A stretch of 64,000 nucleotides of DNA from Oligoflexus sp. (GTDB taxonomy: Bacteria > Bdellovibrionota_B > Oligoflexia > Oligoflexales > Oligoflexaceae), in the NCBI GenBank assembly GCA_014378195.1, contig JACMOC010000061.1:1-64000 (forward strand), in the 5' to 3' direction. Shown piece after piece: positions 35,601-43,839 of this stretch (position 1 is its first letter; each line of letters begins with the position of its first letter). The notes under the pieces were generated by a model. The model saw nothing but the letters and a program-made list of their open reading frames with translations. It was not told the origin of the DNA and ran no database searches. A program made the translations under genes and the position numbers.

Positions 35601-36407
35601 TTGTTGAGTGCTGGCTGTGAGCGTGGGCACTGCAACCGGTGCTGCGGTATCCCAAACAAATTGAAAGGGACTTGATTGCGATTGAATATTTCCGGCCGTA
35701 TCCCCGGCGCGAGCCGTAATTGTGTAGGTCTTAGCATCTTTCAGCAAAGGCGTGGGAATCGAAATCTGATAGCTTTCGTTGGCGATTTTGATGGCTTGAG
35801 TGTAGGTAGGGCAAGGGGCCCCAAAGGCGGTCATAGCGGGATTCAGGCAGGTCTCTCCATCGGACACCGAAATGATCGCCGATGTAACTGCGCTTGTCGC
35901 ATCCGAAATCTTCAAAGGAATAGAAAACTTTGGGCCAATCTGGGTATAGGGGCCAAAGCCAGCTGGACTTATGAATTCTATAGTGGGTGGTGTTGCGTCT
36001 TTGAGCCAGGTATAAGAAAAGGAACTGGCTTTTCTATCGTTTCCATCCGCAGTGACGGCGATGATGCAAAGAGTCTTAGTCGCATCCACCCCCAAATCGT
36101 CCCGGATGATATCATCGGCTTTTTTTAGTTCGGATAGCTTAGCATTGTCGCAGAGAGTGCTATCACTTTGAAGAGCGTACTGATAGCCCAACAATGAGGG
36201 GCCGGTTAGTGCGACGGAAAGAGTCTGGTCTTTGGACGGATTTGTGGGAAGGCCTTGCAGCGCCGCTGAGCCGGGAATTGCGATCGGGGATGTTTGACCC
36301 ACTTCTTGTTCTTTCCCCTTTGAATGACAATTGCAAAGCAGCAGTAAGGTTGCAAACAAGGGAAGCCGAGGTATGCAATTAAATTTCACCAAATATCGTT
36401 CGAACAT
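32604..36407 (-). CDS. Large exported NHL-repeat beta-propeller protein with FnIII/Ig-like N-terminal domains
   Basis: 1267 residues with an N-terminal export signal (PLFATLLLLCNCHSK, possibly a lipoprotein, although no perfect lipobox). Residues about 45-270 are Ig-like and cadherin-like segments, and 270-400 a fibronectin-III-like domain (IALSWPPIADATQYLVVRK). From about 480 to the end run eleven repeats of roughly 67-70 residues, each with the pattern D-x-x-GN-hydrophobic-Y-x-AD-x-x-N-x-x-IR-hydrophobic-x-C, a second Cys 6-12 residues on, and a Y-x-hydrophobic-G-T-G end. The repeats resemble NHL propeller blades. The paired cysteines suggest extracellular disulfides. AGGTGG precedes the ATG. 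Surface adhesion or binding role is inferred. Confidence 0.85.
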   Translation of the reverse strand: MFERYLVKFNCIPRLPLFATLLLLCNCHSKGKEQEVGQTSPIAIPGSAALQGLPTNPSKDQTLSVALTGPSLLGYQYALQSDSTLCDNAKLSELKKADDIIRDDLGVDATKTLCIIAVTADGNDRKASSFSYTWLKDATPPTIEFISPAGFGPYTQIGPKFSIPLKISDATSAVTSAIISVSDGETCLNPAMTAFGAPCPTYTQAIKIANESYQISIPTPLLKDAKTYTITARAGDTAGNIQSQSSPFQFVWDTAAPVAVPTLTASTQQQSIALSWPPIADATQYLVVRKAWAPVSAIPAPGAPPSLGFPLGNDNFVACITTQTDCVDSGLDAFTWYYYEVIAYDRAGNRNSSGARASVQTKTDERFQGLTRMSLASPNRTVAAEWQAFDPSQSGSITYAVFKSDSPNEQIYASPVATTVGKESISYVDNGTSDNLYVTAKQWKADGTLDGNKRELRLKLAPGTHHKLTSSGRYLGQDPLNQTFLSSVWAIAVDPFGNLIFGGAPGRLNVICKESIQAYYCKNRLLDKIYSFAGTDGSDDGSDAGLGSATATGEPYGITFDTYGNMFLADSTNFRVRAYCYNPGAPGFCNSKAIGYAFHLAGTGSSVDGLDDSVAKTTGIGTPYGVSVDSQGNVYVADNTFRKIRVICANNVLNPCAGKVVGNIYNLIGTGIAGDASDNIPALAANLGNIGAQAIDSLGNLYFSDLTYGRIRVLCQTTSGTNHFCSGKTVNNTYRVSGTGTLGDGLDNITATTAAVSAVNGMAVSPAGNVYFTDNSATGNRIRALCFNASQDYYCNGRTSGNSYRISGTGASTDGASNTLAVSVAIGSPRGLAIDSVGNMIFSDATNRRIRLHCSSSAPGKVCDGKLPDYHYQLAGVGAASLGWNLNAFLTPVGLPQGLAEDPFGNIYFADATNFVARVICYDVSNAGFCFNKTLGHSYVIAGNAVTGNAVDNVLALANSIGTITGVEVDSDGNLYLADNTNRTIRLVCGTITGACSGKASGYMYRYIGNTTAIDTADNTPGVSAGLGQPADISLDVQGNIWIADAQYFRVRLYCRNLSGLCVSKTIGNLYRILGTGITGNALDAATGASSAVGTLTSIDVDPWNNLILGDSSNFFVRVYCSNGNGGFCASKVLPTGKIYRALGTGTTGDAISDTSAGTSAISAMNAVQSDDKGNVYLAESTNRRIRVLCVDNTVGFCSALTVNNSYRMFGSGVAGDASSGVSGASAKIDTPSRDSLLFTANGRHLIYGGGGTPTGLGSIQVFLGYK

Positions 36408-36608
36408 AGGACCACCTAGGTGTGACTGATGAATTCAATTCTTTGTTCGTCCATTCCATTGTCTAACTTTATGATGTTTCCAAGAGTATTTATTCTTATC
36501 CCAACAGTATCGATAATATGCCATATTCATTGGTGTCTATGACTACGTAATTTTTTAAACTACCTTGACTTGCACTCGATTTGTAAACAAATCGAATATT
36601 CTGAAAAG

Positions 36609-37733
36609 TCAAACAGTGAGTCCCTCATGGTCGTAATCGGAAAGATCCAAGGTGTCCGCGTAGTCGGGGTCTGCCAAGTTTCTAAAGGTCATACCGGATA
36701 CGATTTTGGAATGAAAAATTTCTGGTTTGATGAACTCTAGATCAGCATTGGCCATCGATTCGAACATGTAGTTCTGCGCCTTGGTCATGTCCCCCTTCCC
36801 AAGATAAGCGAGACCGAGGTTGAACTGAAGGCGAGCGAGCATTGCTGGGTCATGAATGAAGCACAGGGCCGATTTGTGCTGTTCGATGCCTTTGTCAACT
36901 TGGTTGTCGCAGACAAAAGCCATTCCAACGACATTCAAAGTCGAGGCGAGCTTTAAATTGAAAGGCTTGTTTTCTTTTGTTAAATCCAAATATTCCTTCA
37001 AGTTATTCGCGACAGTCAAGCCTGCCTGCGCGATAGGCTGCTCATCGTCGATTTGTAAAGCTCTTTCGAAGAAAGCTCTCGCTTTGTCCGTTTCGAGTAG
37101 GGCAAGAGATTTTACGGGGCGGTTCAAGCGAAGATTCGTTTTTGCAAGTTCGGTCATGGCCAATACGCTTTTGGGATTCAATTTCGTAGCCAGTTCCCAG
37201 ATTGCCTCTGCTCGAAGGTATTGGCGAAGATGCATAAAGTAACTACCAGATGCGACAAGAAATTTGAATTGATATCCGGTTGTCTTGGCTACCGCTACGA
37301 TCTCTTTGAGGAGGTCTGAAGAGCTTGACTTTGAATGATCGATAATGATGCCCGCGATTTCTGATAATTGAATGTCCAGGGAGCTACAGACGCTGGTGCT
37401 GTTCATTGCCTTTTCGAAGATTTGAAATTGGAATGGCTTTTCAAGAAAAGAGGTAGAGCTGATTTCTTCGAGAATTCGAAAATCCTCTTTGCCCGCGAAG
37501 CCGCAGAGGATGACAGTTGGTGTATGACTCATCCTGGGGTGGCTACGGATTCTATTGTAAAAGCTAAGTCCGCTAACGCCCCTAAGTTTCCAGTCCATAA
37601 CAACGACTTGGTAAGTCTCATTCTGCATCGCTTTCCAAGCTTCATTACCAGTTAGGTAAGTATCGACATTACGGAAACCAAGGTGGCGGAGATATTTTTT
37701 TATTGTCGTAACTAACATGATGTCAGAATCCAC
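36609..37733 (-). CDS. Receiver-TPR response regulator with no upstream canonical start
   Basis: The receiver fold has DIMLVTTIKKYLRHLGF, the phosphoacceptor VVVMDWKLRGVSG, VILCGFAG and FLEKPF. The C-terminal half (about 140-350) has tetratricopeptide-type helices (AIWELATKLNPKSVLAMTELAKTNLRL, LQFNLGLAYLGKGDMTKAQNYM). The GTG at 37733 is the first usual start in frame but leaves out strand 1. The in-frame codons before it read NDRALVV, which is exactly that strand. No ATG, GTG or TTG occurs before the in-frame TAA near 37860; an ATT at 37793 follows AGG. The true start is therefore unclear. Likely a phosphorylation-controlled protein-interaction adaptor. Confidence 0.8.
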   Translation of the reverse strand: MDSDIMLVTTIKKYLRHLGFRNVDTYLTGNEAWKAMQNETYQVVVMDWKLRGVSGLSFYNRIRSHPRMSHTPTVILCGFAGKEDFRILEEISSTSFLEKPFQFQIFEKAMNSTSVCSSLDIQLSEIAGIIIDHSKSSSSDLLKEIVAVAKTTGYQFKFLVASGSYFMHLRQYLRAEAIWELATKLNPKSVLAMTELAKTNLRLNRPVKSLALLETDKARAFFERALQIDDEQPIAQAGLTVANNLKEYLDLTKENKPFNLKLASTLNVVGMAFVCDNQVDKGIEQHKSALCFIHDPAMLARLQFNLGLAYLGKGDMTKAQNYMFESMANADLEFIKPEIFHSKIVSGMTFRNLADPDYADTLDLSDYDHEGLTV

Positions 37734-37793
37734 GACAAGAGCCCGATCATTGATATTGTGATATCTGCGCTGAAGGATGCGATCGCAATGAAT

Positions 37794-38095
37794 CGTCCTG
37801 TTTACGCATAAGCTATCGTTACCCCTGAACAGTTACGTTAAATCTATCTGATGATGAAAATTGAGTCTGTATAGTTAGTTGCATTAGAAAGCAATAGCGT
37901 TGACATTTTCACGACTTTCTTGAGGGACAGGGAACTCTGTTACACTGACTTTCGCGAACTGAACGTCTAGGGCATCCTCTGATGCTGTGGAAAACGGTCT
38001 TACCTTGAATGAGAGACAGCTTTATAAATATGGCATATTGATTGCTTCCTTTCTCCCAAGAAGTCTGTTCTTCTTCCGCAAAAAGGAATCAATTT
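37794..38095. other. Intergenic region before the hemerythrin gene
   Basis: AT-rich stretch between two divergent genes; presumably holds both promoters. A plus-strand frame here (37987-38190) is a shadow of the hemerythrin gene's leader. No RNA gene, repeat or protein-coding segment that I can support. Confidence 0.4.
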
Positions 38096-38629
38096 ATGCC
38101 TCGTACATCAGCAGCCCGAAAAGTCGAGCCCCAGATCGTCGCTGTGATCAACGTCAACGCTATCGAACTCCTGACCAGCCAGCATCGTGAAGTTGACAAA
38201 CTTTTTGATGAGTTTGAGCAGCTTGGCGAGCGCGCGTTTAAAGCCCGAATGCAAACTTTTGAAAAAATCGCTCATACACTTACCTGTCACTCGATGATCG
38301 AAGAAAAGATCTTTTATCCTGCCGCGCGTAAATTTGAAAAGGAAACGACCCTTGAAGCCTATGAGGAGCATGACGTTCTCAAAAGCCTTATGAAAAAGAT
38401 ATCGCTCCTCGAGCCTGGAGACGAAACATTTTTAGCGAAAGTCAGAGTTATGAAGGAGATTGTTCAACATCATGTGAAAGAAGAGGAAGGCGAGTTTTTT
38501 CTCAGAGTTCGGAAGAACTTGGGAGATGACATCCTGATCGAACTTGGAACGCAGATGCAGGTGATGTTTGATAAGCTCGATGCCACTCATCCTGAACCGA
38601 CCCCTCGTTACCTGAAAAAGGCCAAATGA
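38096..38629 (+). CDS. Hemerythrin (HHE domain) protein
   Basis: 177 residues from ATG 38096, with AAGGA eight bases upstream; the frame extends 18 codons further. The four-helix HHE pattern is clear: LTSQHREVDKLFDEFE, IAHTLTCHSMIEEKIFYPAAR, YEEHDVLKSLMKKI and EIVQHHVKEEEGEFFLRVRK. These supply the iron-ligand His and Glu residues of a diiron centre. Likely cytoplasmic; oxygen or nitric-oxide sensing, iron-sulfur repair or storage have all been proposed for the family. Its own terminator follows. Confidence 0.92.
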   Translation: MPRTSAARKVEPQIVAVINVNAIELLTSQHREVDKLFDEFEQLGERAFKARMQTFEKIAHTLTCHSMIEEKIFYPAARKFEKETTLEAYEEHDVLKSLMKKISLLEPGDETFLAKVRVMKEIVQHHVKEEEGEFFLRVRKNLGDDILIELGTQMQVMFDKLDATHPEPTPRYLKKAK

Positions 38630-38651
38630 ATCATAGTAGTACACGTCAAAA

Positions 38652-38684
38652 AAGAGCGGCATTCCTAATGGAAAGTCGCTCTTA
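38652..38684 (+). terminator. Terminator after the hemerythrin gene
   Basis: AAGAGCGgcaTTCC pairs with GGAAagtCGCTCTT around a TAAT loop with an internal bubble, ending near CTTATT. The hairpin is good; the T-run is short. Confidence 0.65.
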
Positions 38685-38723
38685 TTGAAAGCCAAGTCTG
38701 TTGTCAAAATCTTACAGTCGGTC

Positions 38724-39752
38724 TCAGTGAACGGGACGAGCCATTCCAAAGTTTTCACGACGTTCTGTCGTGACGATTTCGTTACGCGGCATACCTGTAA
38801 TTCCGCCAAGAGTCGCCGCTACGGCGCCAAGAATAAGAGCAATAAAGCTGAGGATTGCGGCCTTCGAAATATTTCGGGCTGCAACATCACCCACCTCGCG
38901 TGCTTTTTGCTCAGCCGCACCTTTTGCCTGCTCGAATTTTTGTTTGGCGACTACAGCGCTTGCCTGCCATTTATCAACAGTTTGACTGGCTTGTTCCGGA
39001 GACATAGTGGTGCGTGCAACCAGAACATTTACGACGGCTTGTTTGTCAGCCTGGTTCAAAGTAGCTTGACCGTTTGAAAAAACCCGATCGATCAAACCGG
39101 AAAGTTCGGCATCTGTCGCGCCTGGGTTGGCAGCTGCACCTTGCGCTGTGTTGCCGGCATCAGTTGCCGCCGACTGCGCTTGTCGTTGAAGATTTTCAGG
39201 CTGAAGGGCTGGTTTACCAGTCTGGCGAAGCATGGTTGTTGCTTCCGATTTGATGCTGGATAGATCGATCCCATTCTGTTGAAGCTGGTTTTTCGCCATG
39301 TCGCCGATTTGTGGCGCTATGCTGGCAACGCCCTGACCGACCATAGACGCGCCGGATTTTACCACACCAGCCATACCTGAAATGGCGCTCGTCATCATCG
39401 AATTGACGAAATAAAATGCGATCAAGGCTGTGAATGCCCATGTAAGCAATCCGTGCAGTGACGACTCAAGACGACGGTTCATACCAGCGAGTCGCCCTGC
39501 AATCCATCCACCTGCAAAAAGCGAAATAATAGTCGTAACGGCAAACCAAATACCGGTTCCGGTCGCAAGGCCCGCCAAAGGATTTTGTTCTTTCAAAGGA
39601 TCGATCGTACTCGCACCGATTCCGAGTCCAAGCAGGCTCAATAAAAGCTGAACAGCGAGGGCTACGACCACACCGCCTAAGACGGCGGGCCAGGATATGC
39701 GTTTCACTATAGATAACGGACGATCCATGTCTAAATACTGAGTGTCTGTCAT
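38724..39752 (-). CDS. Membrane protein with coiled linker, stress-type, unnamed family
   Basis: 342 residues with AAAGGAG before the ATG. Two to three N-terminal membrane segments (WPAVLGGVVVALAVQLLLSLLGLGIG; GIWFAVTTIISLFAGGWIAGRLAG; GLLTWAFTALIAFYF) carry GxxxG-rich helices. A long soluble helical region with alternating Ala, Gln and Asn (about 150-290) follows, then a final membrane helix (AAILSFIALILGAVAATLGGITG). This fits the YrzE/TIGR04086-type envelope-stress membrane proteins, though I am unsure of the name. It lies between the hemerythrin and BON-lipoprotein genes, a plausible osmotic/acid-stress neighbourhood. Confidence 0.7.
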   Translation of the reverse strand: MTDTQYLDMDRPLSIVKRISWPAVLGGVVVALAVQLLLSLLGLGIGASTIDPLKEQNPLAGLATGTGIWFAVTTIISLFAGGWIAGRLAGMNRRLESSLHGLLTWAFTALIAFYFVNSMMTSAISGMAGVVKSGASMVGQGVASIAPQIGDMAKNQLQQNGIDLSSIKSEATTMLRQTGKPALQPENLQRQAQSAATDAGNTAQGAAANPGATDAELSGLIDRVFSNGQATLNQADKQAVVNVLVARTTMSPEQASQTVDKWQASAVVAKQKFEQAKGAAEQKAREVGDVAARNISKAAILSFIALILGAVAATLGGITGMPRNEIVTTERRENFGMARPVH

Positions 39753-40052
39753 AAAAACTCCTTTATTGCGTTACAAGTCGATACTCATAAGAGGTAACAA
39801 ATCCTCCTAAGCTCCGTCTGCGAAGTGTCCTTGCAAATTCGTGCCCAAAGTTGACAAGTCTCCGAAAATTACCAAGACCAAAATTCTTTCAAATTGGCTG
39901 AACATGTGAGAGTTACCCTTAGAGCATAGGCGTATGAAAGCATAGCGTTGCAAGGTCTCGATAAACGTGCCTTGATTAAGCCTTCGATTTTCTGGTTTGC
40001 TGACTGAAACCTCTTTTCGAGGGACCCCAACCAACATGAGTGAGGAGAAAAT
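39753..40052. other. Divergent intergenic region
   Basis: About 300 bases between the membrane-protein and BON-lipoprotein genes. No gene found; the GGAG near 40045 belongs to the downstream gene. Presumably two divergent promoters, not resolvable by eye. Confidence 0.4.
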
Positions 40053-40778
40053 ATGCAAAGATTCGGTAGCACTCGTAAGCTTTCAACAGGTCTTTTTGGT
40101 CTGGCACTCATATTGGGTGCTGCAGCGTGTTCGCATGGCGAGAATAAAAACGTCGATAAATCGGATGTTTCAAGCACCGATACGCAGTCTGCCCACTCTA
40201 CGGATGGGACCGACACCCGAACAACCAGGACTACGCACGCAGAAGCTCGTATTAAAGAAGCAACTAACGATGCCAAAGTTCAGACTAAAAAGTCAGCGCA
40301 TCGAGTTCAGGCTGCTGCGGATCGCACCGCCGCTAAAGCTCCAGCCGAAGGGAGTGAAGAAGAATATGCGGCGAACGTCGACGCCGCGATGGGCGACAGT
40401 TCCAACACTAGCGCCAATGCCTCGGCAAATTCAGTCGCTTCCACCGACGCAGGTGCCGATTCATCAGCGGCCGTCAATCCGCAGGCTGATAATTCGAAGG
40501 TCAATCGCATCAGCAATGGTGTTGTTGGACTATCTGCTGAGCAGCAAGGTAACAGCAAAACTGATGTCGAAATCACCCGTAAAATTCGTCGTGCCATCAT
40601 CAGCAACAAAAGTCTTTCGACCTACGCACACAACGTGAAGATCATTACCCGCGACGGGCGCGTTGTGCTCAAGGGACCGGTTCGTTCTGTGGATGAACGC
40701 AGGATAATCGAAGATTCCGCAGTGACTGTCGCGGGTGCCGATCACGTTTCCAGTGGACTCGAAATCAAAATGAAATGA
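40053..40778 (+). CDS. BON-domain lipoprotein
   Basis: 241 residues with a clean lipoprotein signal (GLFGLALILGAAACS, Cys as the mature first residue). The N-terminal half is low-complexity and rich in Ser, Thr, Ala and Asp, probably disordered. Residues about 165-240 form a BON domain: TDVEITRKIRRAIISNKSLS, NVKIITRDGRVVLKGPVRSVDERRIIEDSAV, AGADHVSSGLEIKMK. BON domains bind membranes and support envelope stability in OsmY-like proteins. GAGGAGA precedes the ATG. Confidence 0.92.
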   Translation: MQRFGSTRKLSTGLFGLALILGAAACSHGENKNVDKSDVSSTDTQSAHSTDGTDTRTTRTTHAEARIKEATNDAKVQTKKSAHRVQAAADRTAAKAPAEGSEEEYAANVDAAMGDSSNTSANASANSVASTDAGADSSAAVNPQADNSKVNRISNGVVGLSAEQQGNSKTDVEITRKIRRAIISNKSLSTYAHNVKIITRDGRVVLKGPVRSVDERRIIEDSAVTVAGADHVSSGLEIKMK

Positions 40779-40791
40779 AATGATAATCCCT

Positions 40792-40840
40792 AAGAGGCAA
40801 CGGCCGCATTCCAAGATCAACGGGAGTACGGTGCCTCTTT
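40792..40840 (+). terminator. Long-loop hairpin after the BON lipoprotein
   Basis: AAGAGGCAACG and CGGTGCCTCTT pair with one mismatch and a 25-base loop, followed by TTTG. Plausible terminator, weak T-run. The gap on to 41078 shows no gene I can support; a 75-codon frame at 40780-41007 has no family and no ribosome site. Confidence 0.45.
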
Positions 40841-41078
40841 GTCCGCGTATGAAATTTACGTCTTACCACTCTCTGAGATTTCGACAAAAAAAAGCATTCC
40901 TGCATATTTCTTCCAGCATATCCACGTATTATATGTATTTTCGTAAGGAATGGTCTCGGCCAGCCACTTTCGATGCATGCAAAAAATTTCTGATTCCGTT
41001 TGAATAGCCCTACGCCCCGCTCAGAGCTTAGGAAGAGTTTGGCTAAGAAGCGGACCGTCTCGCCTTAAAGGGTGTTTC

Positions 41079-41549
41079 ATGACACTGAGTTCAGACGATA
41101 GCAAAACACGTAAGCAGGGCTCCCAGAGTCTAAAGACTTGTAAGCATTCTCTCTCTGCTTTGCTGGTCGAAGATGCGCCTGAGAATCAGTTTTTGATAAG
41201 CAAAATATTAGGGAACTGCGCTATCGCGGTGGAAATCGCCAATGACGGCGCGGAAGGTGTGCGAAAAGCACTGGCGGGTACGTTTGACTTTATCTTGATG
41301 GATATGCATATGCCTGTTCTCGACGGCTATGATGCCACCCGGTCCTTGAGAAAACTTGGATACGATCGTCCCATCATCGCCCTCACCGCCGACTCCCTTG
41401 CAGAAGACCACGTCCGTATCCTTGGTTGTGGCTGTGATGCTCATCTCACTAAGCCGGTCGATTTCCGCTGCCTTTTGGAGACGATCGAAGCCTTACTTAC
41501 GAATGCTGCGAACCGGCATTATGTGGTAGATGATATTTTTCAAAAATAA
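41079..41549 (+). CDS. Single-domain response regulator
   Basis: 156 residues, one receiver domain and a short N-terminal tail. LLVEDAPENQFLISKIL supplies the acidic pocket, FDFILMDMHMPVLDGYDATR the phosphoacceptor Asp, PIIALTADS the Thr switch residue and DAHLTKPVD the Lys. No output domain, so it is probably a phosphorelay carrier or CheY-like effector. It is close to the hybrid kinase at 41905 but separated by a convergent gene whose coding sequence it overlaps by 53 bases. Confidence 0.93.
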   Translation: MTLSSDDSKTRKQGSQSLKTCKHSLSALLVEDAPENQFLISKILGNCAIAVEIANDGAEGVRKALAGTFDFILMDMHMPVLDGYDATRSLRKLGYDRPIIALTADSLAEDHVRILGCGCDAHLTKPVDFRCLLETIEALLTNAANRHYVVDDIFQK

Positions 41550-41793
41550 AAGTTCCGAGAGGCAACACGGAAGCGACATAAGAGAGAAACCATACTCTTT
41601 TAGTCCATTTGAGCTCCATCGCTGCAAAGTTCGCGAGGAGTATGTATACGAGGAATAAAAAGCCATGAGCCATTCCTACGAACCGAACGGCTTCTGGATG
41701 TCCAAAGAAATATTTGAGCGGCATAGCGATCAGAACGAGAATCAGAAAGGAGCTTCCTTCGAGGCGACCTATCCAACGGAAAATGTTGATCAT
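41497..41793 (-). CDS. DUF3817 membrane protein
   Basis: 98 residues, three membrane segments: WIGRLEGSSFLILVLIAMPLKY, VRFVGMAHGFLFLVYILLANFAAME, and WFLSYVASVLPLGTFIFEKYHL, the classic DUF3817 layout with the LEG-x-S-F and HG motifs. Integral inner-membrane protein without known biochemistry. Its last 53 coding bases lie on the opposite strand to the end of the receiver gene. Confidence 0.9.
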   Translation of the reverse strand: MINIFRWIGRLEGSSFLILVLIAMPLKYFFGHPEAVRFVGMAHGFLFLVYILLANFAAMELKWTKRVWFLSYVASVLPLGTFIFEKYHLPHNAGSQHS

Positions 41794-41904
41794 AAACTTT
41801 GACTCCAGTCTTAAGATGGAACGGATGGGGAGCGTACTGAGTAGGACTTGTAAACCGCTCCTAAGTGAAGCTCAACGAATATTCAGACAAAGGGTCCCGA
41901 CTAA

Positions 41905-43827
41905 GTGACATGTATTGTCTGTCGTTTCATAGAGGTGTCCCTTGTCTCTCCTCAAAATTTCGAACAATCGGTCGCAGCTCGTAAATCGCCTCTTATTCTC
42001 GCGATCGATGATGAAGTAGCAACTCGGTATGGCCAAGTATGGGCGCTCAGGCAGGCCGACTTCCGGGTACTCGAAGCCGGCACGGGACAGGAAGGCCTCG
42101 ACCTTCTTAAAGAAAAACCCGATTTGATCGTCCTTGACGTTATGCTTCCCGATATTTCAGGTTTTGAAGTCTGCCGTACAATTAAAGCAAACCCTATAAC
42201 GTCAGCCATACCCGTTCTCCATATGTCCGCCTGTTATCTTTCCTCCACAGATAAAACGCAAGGGCTTGAATTGGGTGCTGATGCTTATCTTATTCATCCG
42301 GTGGAAGCTCCTGAGCTGCTCGCGACCGTGAGGGCACTCCTACGCGTGCGTGAGTCGGAAACCCGGGCAAACGGAGCCGCGCGCCTATGGCAATCCACTT
42401 TTGATGCGATTCAAGATGGTGTCTGCCTTATCGATGATCGTGGCTTTATCCTCAGCGGAAACCGTGCTCTCGGTCAAATTATTCATCGTTGGGAGAACGA
42501 GATCCGTCTTGATCAGCTCGTTCCGGACCTGCCTGGGTTAAACGAGAACAACACAGCAGTTGATATACGTATTCAGGACCGGTGGTTCAGCTTTGAAATG
42601 AGTCCAGTGGAAACTAGGGGGAAGGTCTGTACCTTTCGAGATGTTACCGACCGACGCCTGGCGGAGATCGAACTCATCAACGCCAAACGAACAGCAGAAT
42701 CACCGAATCAGTCAAAATCCATGTTTCTCGCGAACATGAGCCACGAGATACGAACCCCGCTCGGCGCCATGCTTGGTTTTGCAGGACTCCTGAAAGAGGA
42801 CGGACTAGCGAATCAAGACAAACATCAATTTTTGAAAACAATCATTCGGAATGGACACAATCTTACGCTGTTGATCGACGATATCCTCGATCTGTCGAAG
42901 GTTGAAGCCGAGAAAATGGAGTTCGAACGTATACCCGTCGATATCTATTCCGTATTGGAGGAGGTGAAAGTTTCTCTTGGCATTATGGCGCTGAGCAAAG
43001 GGATTACTTTGGAATCGACTTGGGACGATAATGCTCCCAAAGTTATTTCAACCGATCCGTCACGCATGCGGCAGGTTTTAACAAACATAGTCGGAAATGC
43101 CTTAAAATTCACGGCGGTGGGCACTGTCTCTGTGCGTGTGTCCTCGGGCGCGGGCGGACTTTTGCATTTTGAAGTCACGGACACGGGGCGCGGTATTTCA
43201 CTTGAATACAGGGATAGCCTGTTTCAACCTTTTTCTCAGGGTGATAGTTCGGCGACGCGCAGCTTCCGAGGGACGGGCCTTGGCCTGGTCCTCTCCAAAC
43301 AATTAGCCAAAGGCATGGGTGGGGACGTCAGTCTGCTGATGAGTGAGATCGGGAAGGGGAGTATTTTTCAAATCACGGTCCATGCGGCCGAGGCCTCGAT
43401 CGAAACCAAGGAGTCCGAAAGAGTCGACGAAAGTGCACATAGGCTCAAAGGCCTTCGTGTGCTGATTGCCGATGATTCTCCTGATAATCGGCTCCTCTTG
43501 CGCCGTATTCTGGTGCGGAGAGGTCTGGATGTCTACGAAGTCGAAAACGGCCTTGAGGCCGTGAAATGCGCGCCTCAGTTTGATGTTGTGATCACGGATA
43601 CACAGATGCCGGTCTTGGATGGCTATCACGCCACCGCGCGGCTACGGGACGAAGGGTATAAGGGCGCGATCACTGCGCTGACAGCCCACGCGACGAAGGA
43701 GGAGCGTGATCGCTGTCTAGCCATCGGTTGTACGGAATATCTCACCAAACCCATCGATGTGCCTCAGCTCATTAAGGTCCTTTTGAGATCCGAACGTTCG
43801 GTGATCCATGCCTCCGGCCGCACGTGA
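41905..43827 (+). CDS. Cytoplasmic hybrid histidine kinase (REC-PAS-HisKA-HATPase-REC)
   Basis: 640 residues from GTG 41905; GTG 41935 is also in frame. Order: receiver 1 (about 25-150; LAIDDEVATRY, LIVLDVMLPDISG, LHMSAC), a PAS-like segment (STFDAIQDGVCLIDDRG), HisKA with the phospho-His in FLANMSHEIRTPLGAML, and an HATPase domain with NIVGNALKF (N box), DTGRGIS (G1) and GTGLGLVLSKQ (G2). Receiver 2 (about 510-630; VLIADDSPDNRLL, VVITDTQMPVLDG, LTAH, YLTKPID) closes the protein. No membrane segments, so it senses an internal signal or a partner. A likely phosphodonor for the nearby REC proteins. Confidence 0.92.
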   Translation: MTCIVCRFIEVSLVSPQNFEQSVAARKSPLILAIDDEVATRYGQVWALRQADFRVLEAGTGQEGLDLLKEKPDLIVLDVMLPDISGFEVCRTIKANPITSAIPVLHMSACYLSSTDKTQGLELGADAYLIHPVEAPELLATVRALLRVRESETRANGAARLWQSTFDAIQDGVCLIDDRGFILSGNRALGQIIHRWENEIRLDQLVPDLPGLNENNTAVDIRIQDRWFSFEMSPVETRGKVCTFRDVTDRRLAEIELINAKRTAESPNQSKSMFLANMSHEIRTPLGAMLGFAGLLKEDGLANQDKHQFLKTIIRNGHNLTLLIDDILDLSKVEAEKMEFERIPVDIYSVLEEVKVSLGIMALSKGITLESTWDDNAPKVISTDPSRMRQVLTNIVGNALKFTAVGTVSVRVSSGAGGLLHFEVTDTGRGISLEYRDSLFQPFSQGDSSATRSFRGTGLGLVLSKQLAKGMGGDVSLLMSEIGKGSIFQITVHAAEASIETKESERVDESAHRLKGLRVLIADDSPDNRLLLRRILVRRGLDVYEVENGLEAVKCAPQFDVVITDTQMPVLDGYHATARLRDEGYKGAITALTAHATKEERDRCLAIGCTEYLTKPIDVPQLIKVLLRSERSVIHASGRT

Positions 43828-43839
43828 TTGGGACTTTCG

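Noticed and set aside
39997-40638. Overlapping frame on the BON lipoprotein gene
   Set aside because: Ala/Ser/Pro-rich out-of-frame translation of a low-complexity region, while the other frame has a lipobox and BON domain.
40780-41007. Frame of 75 codons after the BON lipoprotein
   Set aside because: Starts inside the terminator region, basic and irregular composition, no ribosome site.
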